NCBI GenBank assembly: GCA_933228675.1
Contig: OW121742.1
Coordinates: forward strand, 36,402,779-36,466,778
Reading direction: 5' to 3'
Source of the DNA: Stomorhina lunata
Lineage: Eukaryota; Arthropoda; Insecta; Diptera; Rhiniidae
DNA length: 64,000 nucleotides
The notes under the pieces are model-generated. The model did not search any database, had not been told where the DNA came from, and was given only the letters and a program-made list of their open reading frames with translations. The position numbers and the translations under genes were made by a program. This document shows, piece by piece, positions 36,431 through 48,750 of this stretch (positions are counted from its first letter, which is position 1; the number at the start of each line of letters is the position of its first letter).

Positions 36431-38769
36431 AGGTGGAAAATATGGCAAATTTTTCTATATAAAAATTTTGCTATATAAAATTTTTTGATACAAAAATCTT
36501 TCTATAGAAAATTCGATATAAAAATTTCGATATAAAAATTTTTCTAGAAAAAAATTTTCCGTATAAAAATTTTTCTATAGAAAATTATTCGCTATAAAAT
36601 TTTTTGAATAGAAAATTTTTCGCTATAAAAGTTTTTGATATAAAAATTTTTCTATATAAAATTTTTTGATATTTTTCTATAGAAAATTTTTCAATATAAA
36701 GCTTTTTTTATAAAAAATTTTTTGATATAAAAATTTTTTCAATATAAAAAATTTTCTATAGAAAATTTTTCGATATAAAAAATTTTCTATAAAAAAATTT
36801 TCGATATAAAAATTTTTCTATAGAAGATTTTTCAATACTAAAATTTTTCTATTAAAAATTTTTTGATATGCATTTTTTCTATAGGAAATTTTTCGATAGA
36901 AAATTTGTCGACATAAAAATTTTTCGATATAAAAATTCTCGATATAAAATTTTTTATATCAAAAAATTTTCTATAGAAAATTTTTTATATCGAAAAAATT
37001 TCTATAGAAAATTTTTTATATCGAAAAAATTTCTATAGAAAATTTTTTATATCTAAAAATTTACTATAGAATATTTTTTAATATCGAAAAAGTTCTTTAA
37101 AGAAAAATTTTTGTACTGAAATTTTTTTATAGAAAAGTTTTTATATCAAAACTTTTATTTAGAAAAGTTTTTATATCAAAAATTTTCTTTAGAAAATTTT
37201 TTATATCAAAAATTTTCTATAGAAATTTTTTTATATCGAAAAATTAAAATTATAGAAAATTTTCGATATAAAAAATTTTCTAAAGAAAATTTTTGATATA
37301 AAAAATTTTCTAAAAAAAAATTTTAATATAATAACTTTTTTATAGAAGATTTTCAATACAAAAATTTTTCTTAAAAGAACTTTTTGATATAAAAAAATTT
37401 CTACAAATAATTTTATGATTAAATAGAAACATTCTATTGAAAATTTTTAGATATTAAAATTTTTCTATAGAAAATTTTACGCTGTGAACATTTTTCCATG
37501 AAAACTATTAAAATTTTTGTAGATAAAATTTTTTGCTTAACAAATTTTCCCACTGAAATATTTTCGCTATAAAAATTTTTCTATAGAAAATTTTTCGCTA
37601 TATAATATTTTTCGCTATATAATATTTTTCGCAATAAAACCTTTCTATAGAACAATTTTGGCTGTTAAAATTTTTTTATAGAACAATTTTTGCTATTAAA
37701 ATTTTTTGATATAAAATTGCTCTGTAAAAAATTTTTGATATACAATCTTTCTATAGAAAATTTTTTGATACAAAAATTTTGTATAAAAGAATTTTTATTA
37801 AAAAAGCTAGACAATTTTTCGATATAAAATTTCTTCTCAGAAAATTTTTTGATAAATAAATTTTTCTAAAGAAAATTTGTTTATACAAAAACTTTTGATA
37901 TAAAAAGTTTTTTATAGAAAATCTTTGATACATAAATTAAAAAAAAAATGATATCAATCATCTTCTATAGATAATTTTTCGATATACAATTTTCTATAAA
38001 AAAACTATTTAAAATTTTCTAGATAAAAATGTTTCTTGGAAAATTTTTCGCTACAAAAATATTTCAATAGAAAATTTTTCGATATAAAAATTTTTCTACA
38101 GAAAATTTTTAATATCAAAAATTTTGTATAGAAAAATTGTCTTAAGAAAGTCTTTTATATACAAAATTTTGTTCAGAAAAATAGTTTTATTTATAACTTT
38201 TCTATAGAAATTTTTCCATAGAAAATTTCTCTGTAGAAAATTTTTGGTATTCAAATTTTTTTTAAAATTTCGCTTTAGAAATTCTATAGAAAACTTTTGA
38301 TTTTCAATTTTTCTATTGATATTTTTTTATAGAAAAATTTCGCCATAAAATTTTTTTCATACAAAATTTTTCGATATTAAAATTTTTTTATAGAAAATTT
38401 TTCGATATAAAAATTTTTTTACTGAAAATTTTTCAATATGTAAACATATATTAAAAATTTCTATAGAAAATTTTTAAAATTTATCTAAAAAATCTTACGA
38501 TATAAAAGTTGATATTTTTTCTATAGAAAATGTTCGCTATGAAATTTTTTTATATCAAAATGTTTCAATAAAAAAAATTTCGATACAAGTTTGTCGATAT
38601 AAAAAATTTTGACTAGAAAAAATTTTCTATAGAAAATTTTTCGCTATAAAAATATTTTTAGAAAATCTTACGATATAAAAATTTTTGTGAAGGAAATTTA
38701 GTTTTAATTTTTTATAGAAAACGTTGAGATGATTTTCTTTAGAAATCCCCTTAATGTAAAACTTTTTCT
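36431..38769. repeat. 31-bp palindromic array, CTATAG/CGATAT subfamily (subfamily 3)
   Basis: Moderately diverged units combining a palindromic core (TTTTTCTATAGAAAATTTTT) with a spacer CGATATAAAAA; well-preserved units are 31 bp. Orientation of the spacer flips at about 36950 (palindromic junction at 36941-36960) and flips back near 37250. The array is broken by LINE copy B, and a trace of it resumes at 40658-40720. Confidence 0.9.
38756..38769. repeat. Target-site duplication of LINE copy B (left copy)
   Basis: GTAAAACTTTTTCT (14 bp), repeated at 40644-40657 on the far side of the element. Confidence 0.85.
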
Positions 38770-40643
38770 AAGTTCAAGTTCAAGTTTTTTTATTTCCATA
38801 AATTTCTTTTTATACATGTTTTTCTAATACTATTTTAATACTAATTATATTTCCCTGCATACATTTGTATTTTTCTAGGACTAAGATAATTTTTATAAAT
38901 ATTTACATGGCACAATAACTATTTAAGTTACGTGTAATACAATTATGTTACAAAATTTATTTGAATATTATATTATTTAAAGTTCCTCAAAAATGGAAAA
39001 AAGGATACTATTAAAAATTTTGATTATATCTATACTTATAATTACTTAAAAATAGCTTAAGACTAAAGGAAAAATATATACAATAGAGAAAGGATAGGAG
39101 GAAAAGTATTTACAAAAGGTGAAGAGGGGAGAATAAGTTACAAAAATACCCTATTGAGTAGTGTTGTATACTGTGTTTGTGATGTTTAATGTTCTGATCC
39201 TACGGTGATAGAACAACAAGTTTGCACCCTGATAAAGCAGATTAGCATCTCTTAGTGTTAGAAGGTCTATCGGAGACATATACCGTATAAGATGGATGGA
39301 ATCAACATCAACAGATCGACCAAAACATTCCTGGACAAGACCGTTCTCTAGAGAACGTGCCTTATCAAGAAATGTCAAGCCCGATCTGATCATGTAACCA
39401 TCGATACGATCAAAATTGATCCCCGCATAAACTGACCTGTTAGATGGTCTACGGTATATTCCGTCAGGTCCTTGTTTGCGTTTTAAGGACAAACAAGCTA
39501 CCAAGATTTTCCTCTCCCATACCCTAAGCCTTTCCATCTGGGCAGAAGAGATTCTGAACCAAACTGGAAAGGCATAAGACATGAGGGGGCGGATAACCTG
39601 TCTGTAGAGTAGCAGACCCACTTTCCTATCCAAGCATCCTTGTCTACCAAGAATGCCTCGATAGATCGCAAAAGTGCGTTTTGTGCGCTGTAATACATAA
39701 TCGATATGGCGGTAAAATTCAAAATTTTCGTGGAAGATTACGCCCAAATATTTTATCCTATCCGAAACAGTAATAAGCTCATTACCAACCACAAGGGATG
39801 GAATGAACTTCCTACTATTTGGATAAAGATATTTTCTCCTGCCTTTAATAATAATGGCAGTCGATTTTTGAATATTTAGGCGTAACTTCCACTTATTAAA
39901 GAATTCCGCCAATTTCGAAAGATATGTATTAACTTTTGAATTAATGTTTCGAGCCCGTGGACCTGAAGAAGCAATAAGTATATCATCCGCATAAGATAAA
40001 AGAAGATCACCCTCTGGTGGCTTTGGAATATCATGTACCAGAATATTGTACAAAACAGGACCGAGAAGAGAACCCTGAGGAACTCCAGCAGATACCAATT
40101 TTTCATCAGAGCGACAGTCACCCACCCTCACACTGAACTTTCTTTCGCTCAAAAAGTTTGACACAAACCTGCAAAGACGTCTATCAAATCCAAGATTTAT
40201 CATCTTGTATATAATTCCATTTTGCCAGGCTGTGTCAAAAGCTTTGGCAAAGTCTAAGCTCACTGCTATAGTAGGGTATCTCTTATTGAGACCCCTAGCT
40301 ACATAATCAGCAAAGACTGTCAGTGCATGTGAGGTTGAGTGACCACGCTTGAATCCAAATTGAGATTCAGCAAGAACATTCCCCTCATCGATCCTGTCAT
40401 TAATTTGACTAAGAATAAAGAATTCCAAAAGTTTCCCAAAGGAAGATAGAAGTGAAATTGGCCTGTAATTGCTACATAACTTAGGGTCAGTTTTTGGCTT
40501 TGGAATTGGCACAATGATGGCTTTTTTCCAATTACGTGGAAAGTAGCCGATATTAATGCAGTGATTGAAAAGAACTGCCATAAAACGCCAAGTTTCTTTT
40601 CGAGTTTTCTTAAGAACTACGTCCGGGATACCATCAAAGTGTA
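38770..40643 (-). mobile_element. 5'-truncated non-LTR retrotransposon (LINE), copy B
   Basis: Same family as copy A (5158-6893), same orientation, but extending about 140-150 bp further 5'. The 3' tail at 38770 has fewer TTCAAG repeats (about 2.5, against 4 in copy A). Differences that I noticed in the shared sequence are a few single bases (for example near 39067 and 39121); the predicted RT proteins are identical over the shared part. It sits between exact 14-bp duplications, so this is an independent insertion and not a duplicate of the copy A locus. Confidence 0.94.
39151..40641 (-). CDS. LINE reverse transcriptase, 5'-truncated (copy B)
   Basis: About 496 in-frame element codons end at a stop at 39151-39153. 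The nominal start upstream (about 40668) is in flanking array and duplication sequence; element sequence begins around FDGIPDVVLKK. Compared with copy A it retains an extra N-terminal part of the RT, including FPRNWKKAIIVPIPKP, a typical LINE RT motif 0/1 region. The order is then YRPISLLSSFGKLLE, SLDFAKAFD, VPQGSLLGPVLYN, SYADDILI, LNIQKST and YLGVIF. No endonuclease domain remains, so the copy is dead on arrival despite an undamaged frame. The intact frame and near-identity with copy A imply that a full-length source element was active recently. Confidence 0.94.
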   Translation of the reverse strand, partial: HFDGIPDVVLKKTRKETWRFMAVLFNHCINIGYFPRNWKKAIIVPIPKPKTDPKLCSNYRPISLLSSFGKLLEFFILSQINDRIDEGNVLAESQFGFKRGHSTSHALTVFADYVARGLNKRYPTIAVSLDFAKAFDTAWQNGIIYKMINLGFDRRLCRFVSNFLSERKFSVRVGDCRSDEKLVSAGVPQGSLLGPVLYNILVHDIPKPPEGDLLLSYADDILIASSGPRARNINSKVNTYLSKLAEFFNKWKLRLNIQKSTAIIIKGRRKYLYPNSRKFIPSLVVGNELITVSDRIKYLGVIFHENFEFYRHIDYVLQRTKRTFAIYRGILGRQGCLDRKVGLLLYRQVIRPLMSYAFPVWFRISSAQMERLRVWERKILVACLSLKRKQGPDGIYRRPSNRSVYAGINFDRIDGYMIRSGLTFLDKARSLENGLVQECFGRSVDVDSIHLIRYMSPIDLLTLRDANLLYQGANLLFYHRRIRTLNITNTVYNTTQ

Positions 40644-40657
40644 GTAAAACTTTTTCT
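40644..40657. repeat. Target-site duplication of LINE copy B (right copy)
   Basis: GTAAAACTTTTTCT, identical to 38756-38769. The neighbouring bases differ on each side, which fixes the 14-bp length and the element's 5' truncation point. Confidence 0.85.
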
Positions 40658-41465
40658 GTAGAAAACAAATTTTTTATATTTTTTTTTTATGCAAAAAATT
40701 TAATATTAAAACTTTTCTAGAACATTTTTAATTTATTAATTAAATTTAACTTCTTTTATAAATGAGAAAAAATACATAAAAATTAAAAAATTCCATAAAA
40801 TTTCTTGCATAACAATTATATTCCTAAGCCAACAAAAGTTTTCCTTTTCATAATGAAATATGCAACAAAACAAACTTTAAAAGAATTTAAGAAAAATATC
40901 CTTAGAGCAACAGGAGTTACTAAAATAACATTTTTCTTTTCCTTCTCTGCTCGAAACAAATTAAATTAAAAACATAAAATAAATATTATTTTAAGATTCT
41001 CTTTCTTTTTTCCATAATGACATGAGGCATTTATACAAAATTGCTATTATTAAAATTATTGCCCATTATCCATCACATTATCAGGAAAAGCTAAAGCAGA
41101 AGGAAGTTACCACAAAAAAAAAAGATAGAAAAATAATAGAAATTTTTGCAACAAACAAACCATTATTAACAATATCATTATCATCTTCATTATCAACGTC
41201 GTTATACTAATGTAATTGTAGGAGAAAGAACTTGTTGCAGTGACAGCGAACAATTTCATGCTAAAGGAATCCTATTAGCATTTGGAAGAAAAATTTGGTT
41301 GAACAAAGTCTAGGGTGATAATCAGAAGAAACTTCTAAAGGATTGTTAAGGCAAAATTATGACACAGAATGAATTTTGTATTTGAATTTTAAGCGTAAGT
41401 TCGATGATTATTAAAGAATTAATGCAAAGAAACATTGTTAAGAATAACTTTCTGAACAAATTTTA
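40658..41465. other. Array remnant, then unique island
   Basis: The first ~70 bp resume the CTATAG-type array in degraded form. The rest is unique, A-rich sequence. A 62-codon open frame at 41022-41210 is rich in Lys, Ser and Thr and unrecognisable; I do not consider it a gene. Confidence 0.5.
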
Positions 41466-43215
41466 GTTTTTGAAAAATTTTCTATAATAATAGAAAATTT
41501 TTGAAAAATTTCCTATAAAAATAGAAAATTTTTGAAAAATTTCCTATCAAAATGGAAAATTTTTGAAAAATTTCCTATCAAAATAGAAAATTTTTGAAAA
41601 ATTTCCTATCAAAATAGAAAATTTTTGAAAAATTTCCTATCAAAATAGAAAATTTTTGAAAAATTTCCTATCAAAATAGAAAATTTTTGAAAAATTTCCT
41701 ATAAAAATAGAAAATTTTTGAAAAATTTCCTATAAAAATAGAAAATTTTTGAAAAATTTCCTATAAAAATAGGAAATTTTTGAAAAATTTCCTATAAAAA
41801 TAGGAAATTTTTGAAAAATTTCCTATAAAAATAGGAAATTTTTGAAAAATTTCCTATAAAAATAGGAAATTTTTGAAAAATTTCCTATAAAAATAGGAAA
41901 TTTTTGAAAAATTTCCTATAAAAATAGGAAATTTTTGAAAAATTTCCTATAAAAATAGGAAATTTTTGAAAAATTTCCTATAAAAATAGGAAATTTTTGA
42001 AAAATTTCCTATAAAAATAGGAAATTTTTGAAAAATTTCCTATAAAAATAGGAAATTTTTGAAAAATTTCCTATAAAAATAGGAAATTTTTGAAAAATTT
42101 CCTATGAAAATAGGAAATTTTTGAAAAATTTCCTATGAAAATAGGAAATTTTTGAAAAATTTCCTATAAAAATAGGAAATTTTTGAAAAATTTCCTATAA
42201 AAATAGGAAATTTTTGAAAAATTTCCTATAAAAATAGGAAATTTTTGAAAAATTTCCTATAAAAATAGGAAATTTTTGAAAAATTTCCTATAAAAATAGG
42301 AAATTTTTGAAAAATTTCCTATAAAAATAGGAAATTTTTGAAAAATTTCCTATAAAAATAGGAAATTTTTGAAAAATTTCCTATAAAAATAGGAAATTTT
42401 TGAAAAATTTCCTATAAAAATAGGAAATTTTTGAAAAATTTTCTATAAAAATAGGAAATTTTTGAAAAATTTCCTATAAAAATAGGAAATTTTTGAAAAA
42501 TTTCCTATAAAAATAGGAAATTTTTGAAAAATTTCCTATAAAAATAGGAAATTTTTGAAAAATTTCCTATAAAAATAGGAAATTTTTGAAAAATTTCCTA
42601 TAAAAATAGGAAATTTTTGAAAAATTTCCTATAAAAATAGGAAATTTTTGAAAAATTTCCTATAAAAATAGGAAATTTTTGAAAAATTTCCTATAAAAAT
42701 AGGAAATTTTTGAAAAATTTCCTATAAAAATAGGAAATTTTTGAAAAATTTCCTATAAAAATAGGAAATTTTTGAAAAATTTCCTATAAAAATAGGAAAT
42801 TTTTGAAAAATTTCCTATAAAAATAGAAAATTTTTGAAAAATTTCCTATAAAAATAGAAAATTTTTGAAAAGTTTCCTATAAAAATAGAAAATTTTTGAA
42901 AAGTTTCCTATAAAAATAGAAAATTTTTGAAAAGTTTCCTATAAAAATAGAAAATTTTTGAAAAATTTCCTATAAAAATAGAAAATTTTTGAAAAATTTC
43001 CTATAAAAATAGAAAATTTTTGAAAAATTTCCTATAAAAATAGAAAATTTTTGAAAAATTTCCTATAAAAATAGAAAATTTTTGAAAAATTTCCTATAAA
43101 AATAGAAAATTTTTGAAAAATTTCCTATTATTTAGAACATTTTTGAAAAATTTCCTATTATTTAGAACATTTTTGAAAAATTTCCTATAAAAATAGAAAA
43201 TTTTTTAAAAATTGA
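41466..43215. repeat. Homogeneous 31-bp palindromic array (subfamily 2, G orientation)
   Basis: About 56 units, each GGAAATTTTT, a central G, AAAAATTTCC, then spacer TATAAAAATA (31 bp). The core (about 41770-42820) is nearly identical unit to unit. Both ends carry the GAAAATTTTT variant, and the outermost left units also have TATCAAAATA spacers. Confidence 0.97.
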
Positions 43216-44020
43216 TTTCAAATTTATGGATTTTAAATTGTTCACTGGGTATACATGAATATCTAATGTATGTAGAAAAACCAAGCATATGGACAGATTA
43301 CAATTTGTATATGTAAGTGTATACGTGTAGAATCAACCAATTTCAAAGCTGGACATTAGGAAAGTTTTCCCTGCAAAGCAACAAATGTTTGTAAGAATAA
43401 TTGCAAGAAATTAATGTATGAAGCCATAATAATCAGAATAAAGTAGAAAATTACAGTAGAAAAACAAATCATCTTTAAATACTACATCGCCATAGGACAA
43501 CATGTGGAGTTTACGTTTGTATTTGTGACGCACACAAATAATAATGGTCATACAGTGGTATAAAAATGCAAAACTATGGAGTGAAATAACAAGTATAAGG
43601 CGGTCAAAGGGTGTCTTTTCATGCGTATAAGTTCTGTTAGTAAACTTCGATTCGAAATATTAACCAAAAAGATTTCGAAAATTTTGTCACGATATCAAAT
43701 TCAAAGAATTTAGATACCATATAATCGAGTTCAGTTTTAAGATTTCATTTTTAACTGCATCTTTATACTGGTACTACTGTAGAAGTTATATGATTTCCTT
43801 GGTACTTAAATTATTGTATGCAGCTGTTCAAATTTCCTTAATTGTCAAAATCCTGGAATAGAGAAAATTTCATCAAAAAACATTTTGGCAAACAAAACTG
43901 AATAAATTGCATTAAAACTGAATAATAAAGACAAATTTTCGTTTGCTACGAATGAAAGTTATTCAAATAGCTCTAGTAATAAGCACATATATCTAATCTA
44001 TTGCTCACATGATATCAAAA
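43216..44020. other. Unique AT-rich island
   Basis: Non-repetitive sequence between two different satellite subfamilies. No gene, RNA or element is recognisable. Confidence 0.5.
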
Positions 44021-46955
44021 TTTTTGTATATTAACATTTGTCTATAGAGAATTTTTTGATATTAAAATTTTTCTATAGAAAATTTTTTGATATTAATATT
44101 TTTCTATAGAAAATCTTTTGATATTAAAATTTTTTCATAGAAAATTTGTTGATATTAAAATTTTTTGTTAGAGAATTTTTTGATATTAAAATTTTTCTAT
44201 GGAAAATTTTTTCATATATATATTTTTCTATAGAAAATCTTTTGACATTAATATTTTTCAATAGAAAATTTGTTGATATTAAAATTTTTCTATAGAAAAT
44301 TTTTTCATATTAATATTTTTCTATAGAAAATCTTTTGATATTAAAATTTTTCTATAGAAAATTTGTTGATATTAAAATTTTTTGTTAGAGAATTTTTTGA
44401 TACTAAAATTTTTCTATAGAAAATTTTGTCATATTAAAATTTTTCTATAGAAAATCTTTAAATAATAAAATTTTTTTTTTAATATTTTGCTATTAAAAAT
44501 TTGTATTTTTAAATTTTTCCATAGAACATTTTTTGGTATTAAAATTTTTCTATAGAAAATTATTTCATATTAAAACTTTTCTATAGAAAATTTTTTGATA
44601 TTAAAAGTTTTCTATTGAAAATTTTTTGATATTAAAATTTTTCTATGAAAATTCTTTAAAATTAAAATTTTGCTATGGAAAAAAATTTTTTGGTATTCAA
44701 ATTTTTCTATAGAAAATTTTTGATATTAAAATTTTTCTTTACGAAACTTTTTGATATTAAAATTTTTCTATAGAAAATTTGTTGATATTAAAATTTTTCT
44801 AACGAAAATTTTTTGATATTAAGATTTTTCTATAAAAAATTTAATAATATGTATAATAATTTTTCCAAAGAAAATTATTTTATATTAAAACTTCCCTACA
44901 CACAACTTTTTCATATTAAAATTTTTCTATAAATAATTTGTTGACGTTAAAATTTTTTTGTAGATAATTTGTTGTTATTAAAATTTTTCTATAGAAATTT
45001 TTTTGATATTAAAATTTTTCTATTGATAATTTTTGGATATTAAATTTTTTCTATAGAAAATTTTTTGAAATTAAAATTTTTCTATAAAAAATTTTTTGAT
45101 ATTAAAATTTTCTATAGAAAATTTTTCATATTAAGCTTTTTCTATAGAAAATTTTTTGATATTAAAATGTTTCTATAGAAAATTTTTTGATAGTAACATT
45201 TTTATTAAAAAAAAATTTTGATATTAAAATTTTTCTATAGAAATTTTAGTTTTAAAAAATTTTCTATTGAAAATTTTTTCAGATTAAAATTTTTCTATAG
45301 AAAATTTTTTGATATTACAATTTTTCTATAGAACATTTTTTGATATTAAAATTTTTCAATATAAACATTTTTAATTTTAAAATTTTTCTATAGAAACATT
45401 TTTGTTATTAAAATTTTTCTATAGAAAATTTTTTGATATTAAAAAATGTTTATAGAAAATTTTTTCATATTAAAATTTTTCCATAGAAAATTTTTTGATA
45501 CTAACATTTTTCTTTAGAAAATTTTTTGATATTAAAATTTTTCTAAAGAAATGTTTTGATATATTGAAATTTTTCTATAGAAAATTTTTAGAAATTACAA
45601 TTTTTATATAGATAAATTTTTCCATAGAAAATTTTTTGATATTGAAACTTTTCTATAGAAATTTTTTTAATATTAAAATTTTTCTATAGAAATTTTTTGA
45701 TATTAAAATTTTTCTATAGAAAATTTTTTGATATTAAAATTTTTCTATAGAACATTTTTTCATATTAAATTTCTATAGAAAATTTGTTGATATTAAAATT
45801 TTTCTAAAGAAAATTTTTTGATACAAACATTTTTCTATAGAAAATTTTTGATTTTAAAATTTTTCTCTAAAATATTTAAAATAAAAATTTTTCTATAAAA
45901 AACTTTTCCATATAATAATTTTTCCAAAGAAAATTATTTTATACTAAAACTTTTCTACAGACAACTTTTTCATATTAAAATTTTTCTATAAAAAATTTTT
46001 TGATGAAAAAATTTTTTTGTAGAAAATTTGTTGATATTAAAATTTTTCTATAGAAAATTTTTTTTATTATTAAAATTTGTCTATCGACAATTTTTTGAAA
46101 TTAAAATTTTTCTGTAAAAAATTTTTTGATATTAAAATTTTCTATAGAAAATTTTTTCATATTAAACCTTTTTTGATAGAAAACTTTTTAATACTAAAAT
46201 GCTTCTATAGAAAATTTCTTGATAATAAAATTTTTTTTTAAGAAAATTTTTTGATATTAAATTTTTTCTATTGAAAATTTTGTGATATTAAAATTTTTAA
46301 ATAGAAATTGTTTTGATATTAAAATGTTTCTATAGAAAATTTTTTGATAATAAAATTTTTCTTTAGAAAATTTTTTGATATAATGAATTTTTTCTATTGA
46401 AAATTTTATGATATTAAAATTTTATTATAGAAAATTTTTTGATAATAAAATTTTTCTATAGAAAATTTTTTAATTGTAAAATTTTTCTACAGAAAATTTT
46501 TTGATATAAAAATTTTTCTATAAAAAATTTTTTGATATTAAATTTTTCTGTAGAAAAATTTTTTAATATTTCCATAGAAAATTTTTTTATATTTAAGTTT
46601 TTCTATAGAAAATTTTTTGATTTTACAATTTTTCTATGGAAAATTTTTCGATATTAAAATTTTCCGATATTAAAATTTTTCTATAGAAAATTTTTTGATA
46701 TTAATATGTTTCTATAGAAAATTTTGTTTTTTTTTTTTTAATTTTTCTATAGAAAATTTTTTGATACTAAAATATTTCTATAGAAAACCTTTTGCTATAA
46801 ATATATTTCTATAGACAATTTTTCGCTATAAAAATATTTCTATAGAAAACTTTTTGCTATAAAAATATTTCTATAACAAATTTTTTTGCTATAAAAATTT
46901 TTCTACTGAAAATTTTTTGCTGCAAAAATTTTTTTATAGAAAATTTTGTGTATTC
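44021..46955. repeat. 31-bp palindromic array, CTATAG/TTGATATT subfamily (subfamily 4)
   Basis: About 95 units built from the core AATTTTTCTATAGAAAATTT and spacer TTTGATATTAA (31 bp). Divergence is moderate, with frequent single-base changes. At the right end (46780-46940) the spacer changes to a GCTATAAAAAT type, similar to part of the array at 37.5 kb. Confidence 0.95.
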
Positions 46956-47925
46956 GTAGAATCAGAATTCCATAATATAGAAAAAGTATAGTGATTATTA
47001 CATCTTAAGCAAAAAGTTGAGGTTTGTGAGCAAGGAAAACTTTCTTTTGAACCTCCATTAGTTTCGAAGCGTTTTCGAATTATGACAATGTTTTAGCAAA
47101 TGAACGCCATTATCATTATATTCAGAAGCCATGAAAATCATTTTGTTGCACTTCCTTTTCATTATAAAAATAAAACAATATAATAAAATCTTATTTAGTC
47201 AGTCAACTGCTGTTTCATACTATTAACACCTCAAAAGGTGTTGATATATAAATAGTCCTGTACTTGACTTTTATGACTAACAAGAAATAATGTTCTTCTA
47301 TAACAACTCTACAACAATCTTATACTAAAAATAAGTTTACTCCTACAGAATCTCTGACATTTATTAAATGTAGAAGAACAAAATCCATTTAGTGTTAGAG
47401 TTTTCCTTAACATTTCCCAGAAATGGCCTGGAAAACTTGTAGATATCCTTTAACTTTTCTTTCTAATAAGCACAAACATCCAACCATGTTTATATTATCA
47501 GCATTAAACTAATGGATATATTTCAAGAGCAGAACATGAGAAATTTAAAGATCTTAAAGTAAAATGTTGCAATTTCAAAATGATGAATGAAGTCAACTAA
47601 AAATACTCCCATTTCTATGAAGATACCTCCAGGGGGAATTTTATATACTCCAAAGAACATTAATGGCATTCATGAAATTATTCCATTGTAAAAATACAGA
47701 TGTTTCTGGATTTTCTACTTCTTTTATTTTATGCCTTTGAAGTTAAATCCAGAAACATTAAAAGCTATTCACAGTCATACTTTATAACTTATTTTATAGC
47801 TGCTGTCTTCTTATACCAGATATAAGTTACAAGGGCCTTTATTTCTTACCAATTCACAGTGGGCTAGAATTTTTTTTCTAATATCACAAATTTAAAAAAA
47901 TAATCAAACATTAGTCTTTAAATTT
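46956..47925. other. Unique AT-rich island
   Basis: No tandem repeat until about 47926. I see no gene, and the frames are closed by frequent stops. Confidence 0.5.
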
Positions 47926-48750
47926 GTCTTCAACAAAATTTTCTATAGAAAAATTTGTCTTCAACAAAATTTTCTATAGAAAAATTTGTCTTCAACAAAA
48001 TTTTCTATAGAAAAATTTGTCTTCAACAAAACTTTCTATAGAAAAATTTGTCTTCAACAAAATTTTCTATAGAAAAATTTGTCTTCAACAAAATTTTCTA
48101 TAGAAAAATTGGTCTTCAATAAAATTTTCTATAGAAAAATTTGTCTTCAACAAAATTTTCTATAGAAAAATTTGTCTTCAACAAAATTTTCTATAGAAAA
48201 ATTTGTCTTCAACAAAATTTTCTATAGAAAAATTTGTCTTCAACAAAATTTTCTATAGAAAAATTTGTCTTCAACAAAATTTTCTATAGAAAAATTTGTC
48301 TTCAACAAAATTTTCTATAGAAAAATTTGTCTTCAACAAAATTTTCTATAGAAAAATTTGTCTTCAACAAAATTTTCTATAGAAAAATTTGTCTTCAACA
48401 AAATTTTCTATAGAAAAATTTGTCTTCAACAAAATTTTCTATAGAAAAATTTGTCTTCAACAAAATTTTCTATAGAAAAATTTGTCTTCAACAAAAATTT
48501 GTCTTCAACAAAATTTTCTATAGAAAAATTTGTCTTCAACAAAATTTTCTGTAGAAAAATTTGTCTTCAACAAAATTTTCTATAGAAAAATTTGTCTTCA
48601 ACAAAATTTGTCTTTAACAAAATTTTCTATAGAAAAATTTGTCTTTAACATAATTTTCTATAGAAAAATTTGTCTTTTACAAAATTTTCTATAGAAAAAT
48701 TTGTCTTTAACAAAATTTTCTACAGAAAAGTTTGTCTTTAGCAAAATCTT
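47926..48750. repeat. 31-bp palindromic array, CTATAG/TCTTCAAC subfamily (subfamily 5)
   Basis: About 26 units of core ATTTTCTATAGAAAAAT plus TTGTCTTCAACAAA (31 bp), highly homogeneous. Two truncated units near 48490 and 48605 show internal deletions of the palindrome. The right-most units change TCTTCAAC to TCTTTAAC and decay. Confidence 0.96.

Noticed and set aside
40642..40668. Nominal start codon of the LINE copy B frame
   Set aside because: It lies outside the element, in the target duplication and flanking array. The element's own start is lost by 5' truncation.
47926..48750. Regular repeats with short palindromes, considered as a CRISPR array
   Set aside because: The whole 31-bp unit is repeated, with no unique spacers, no cas genes and an insect genomic context.
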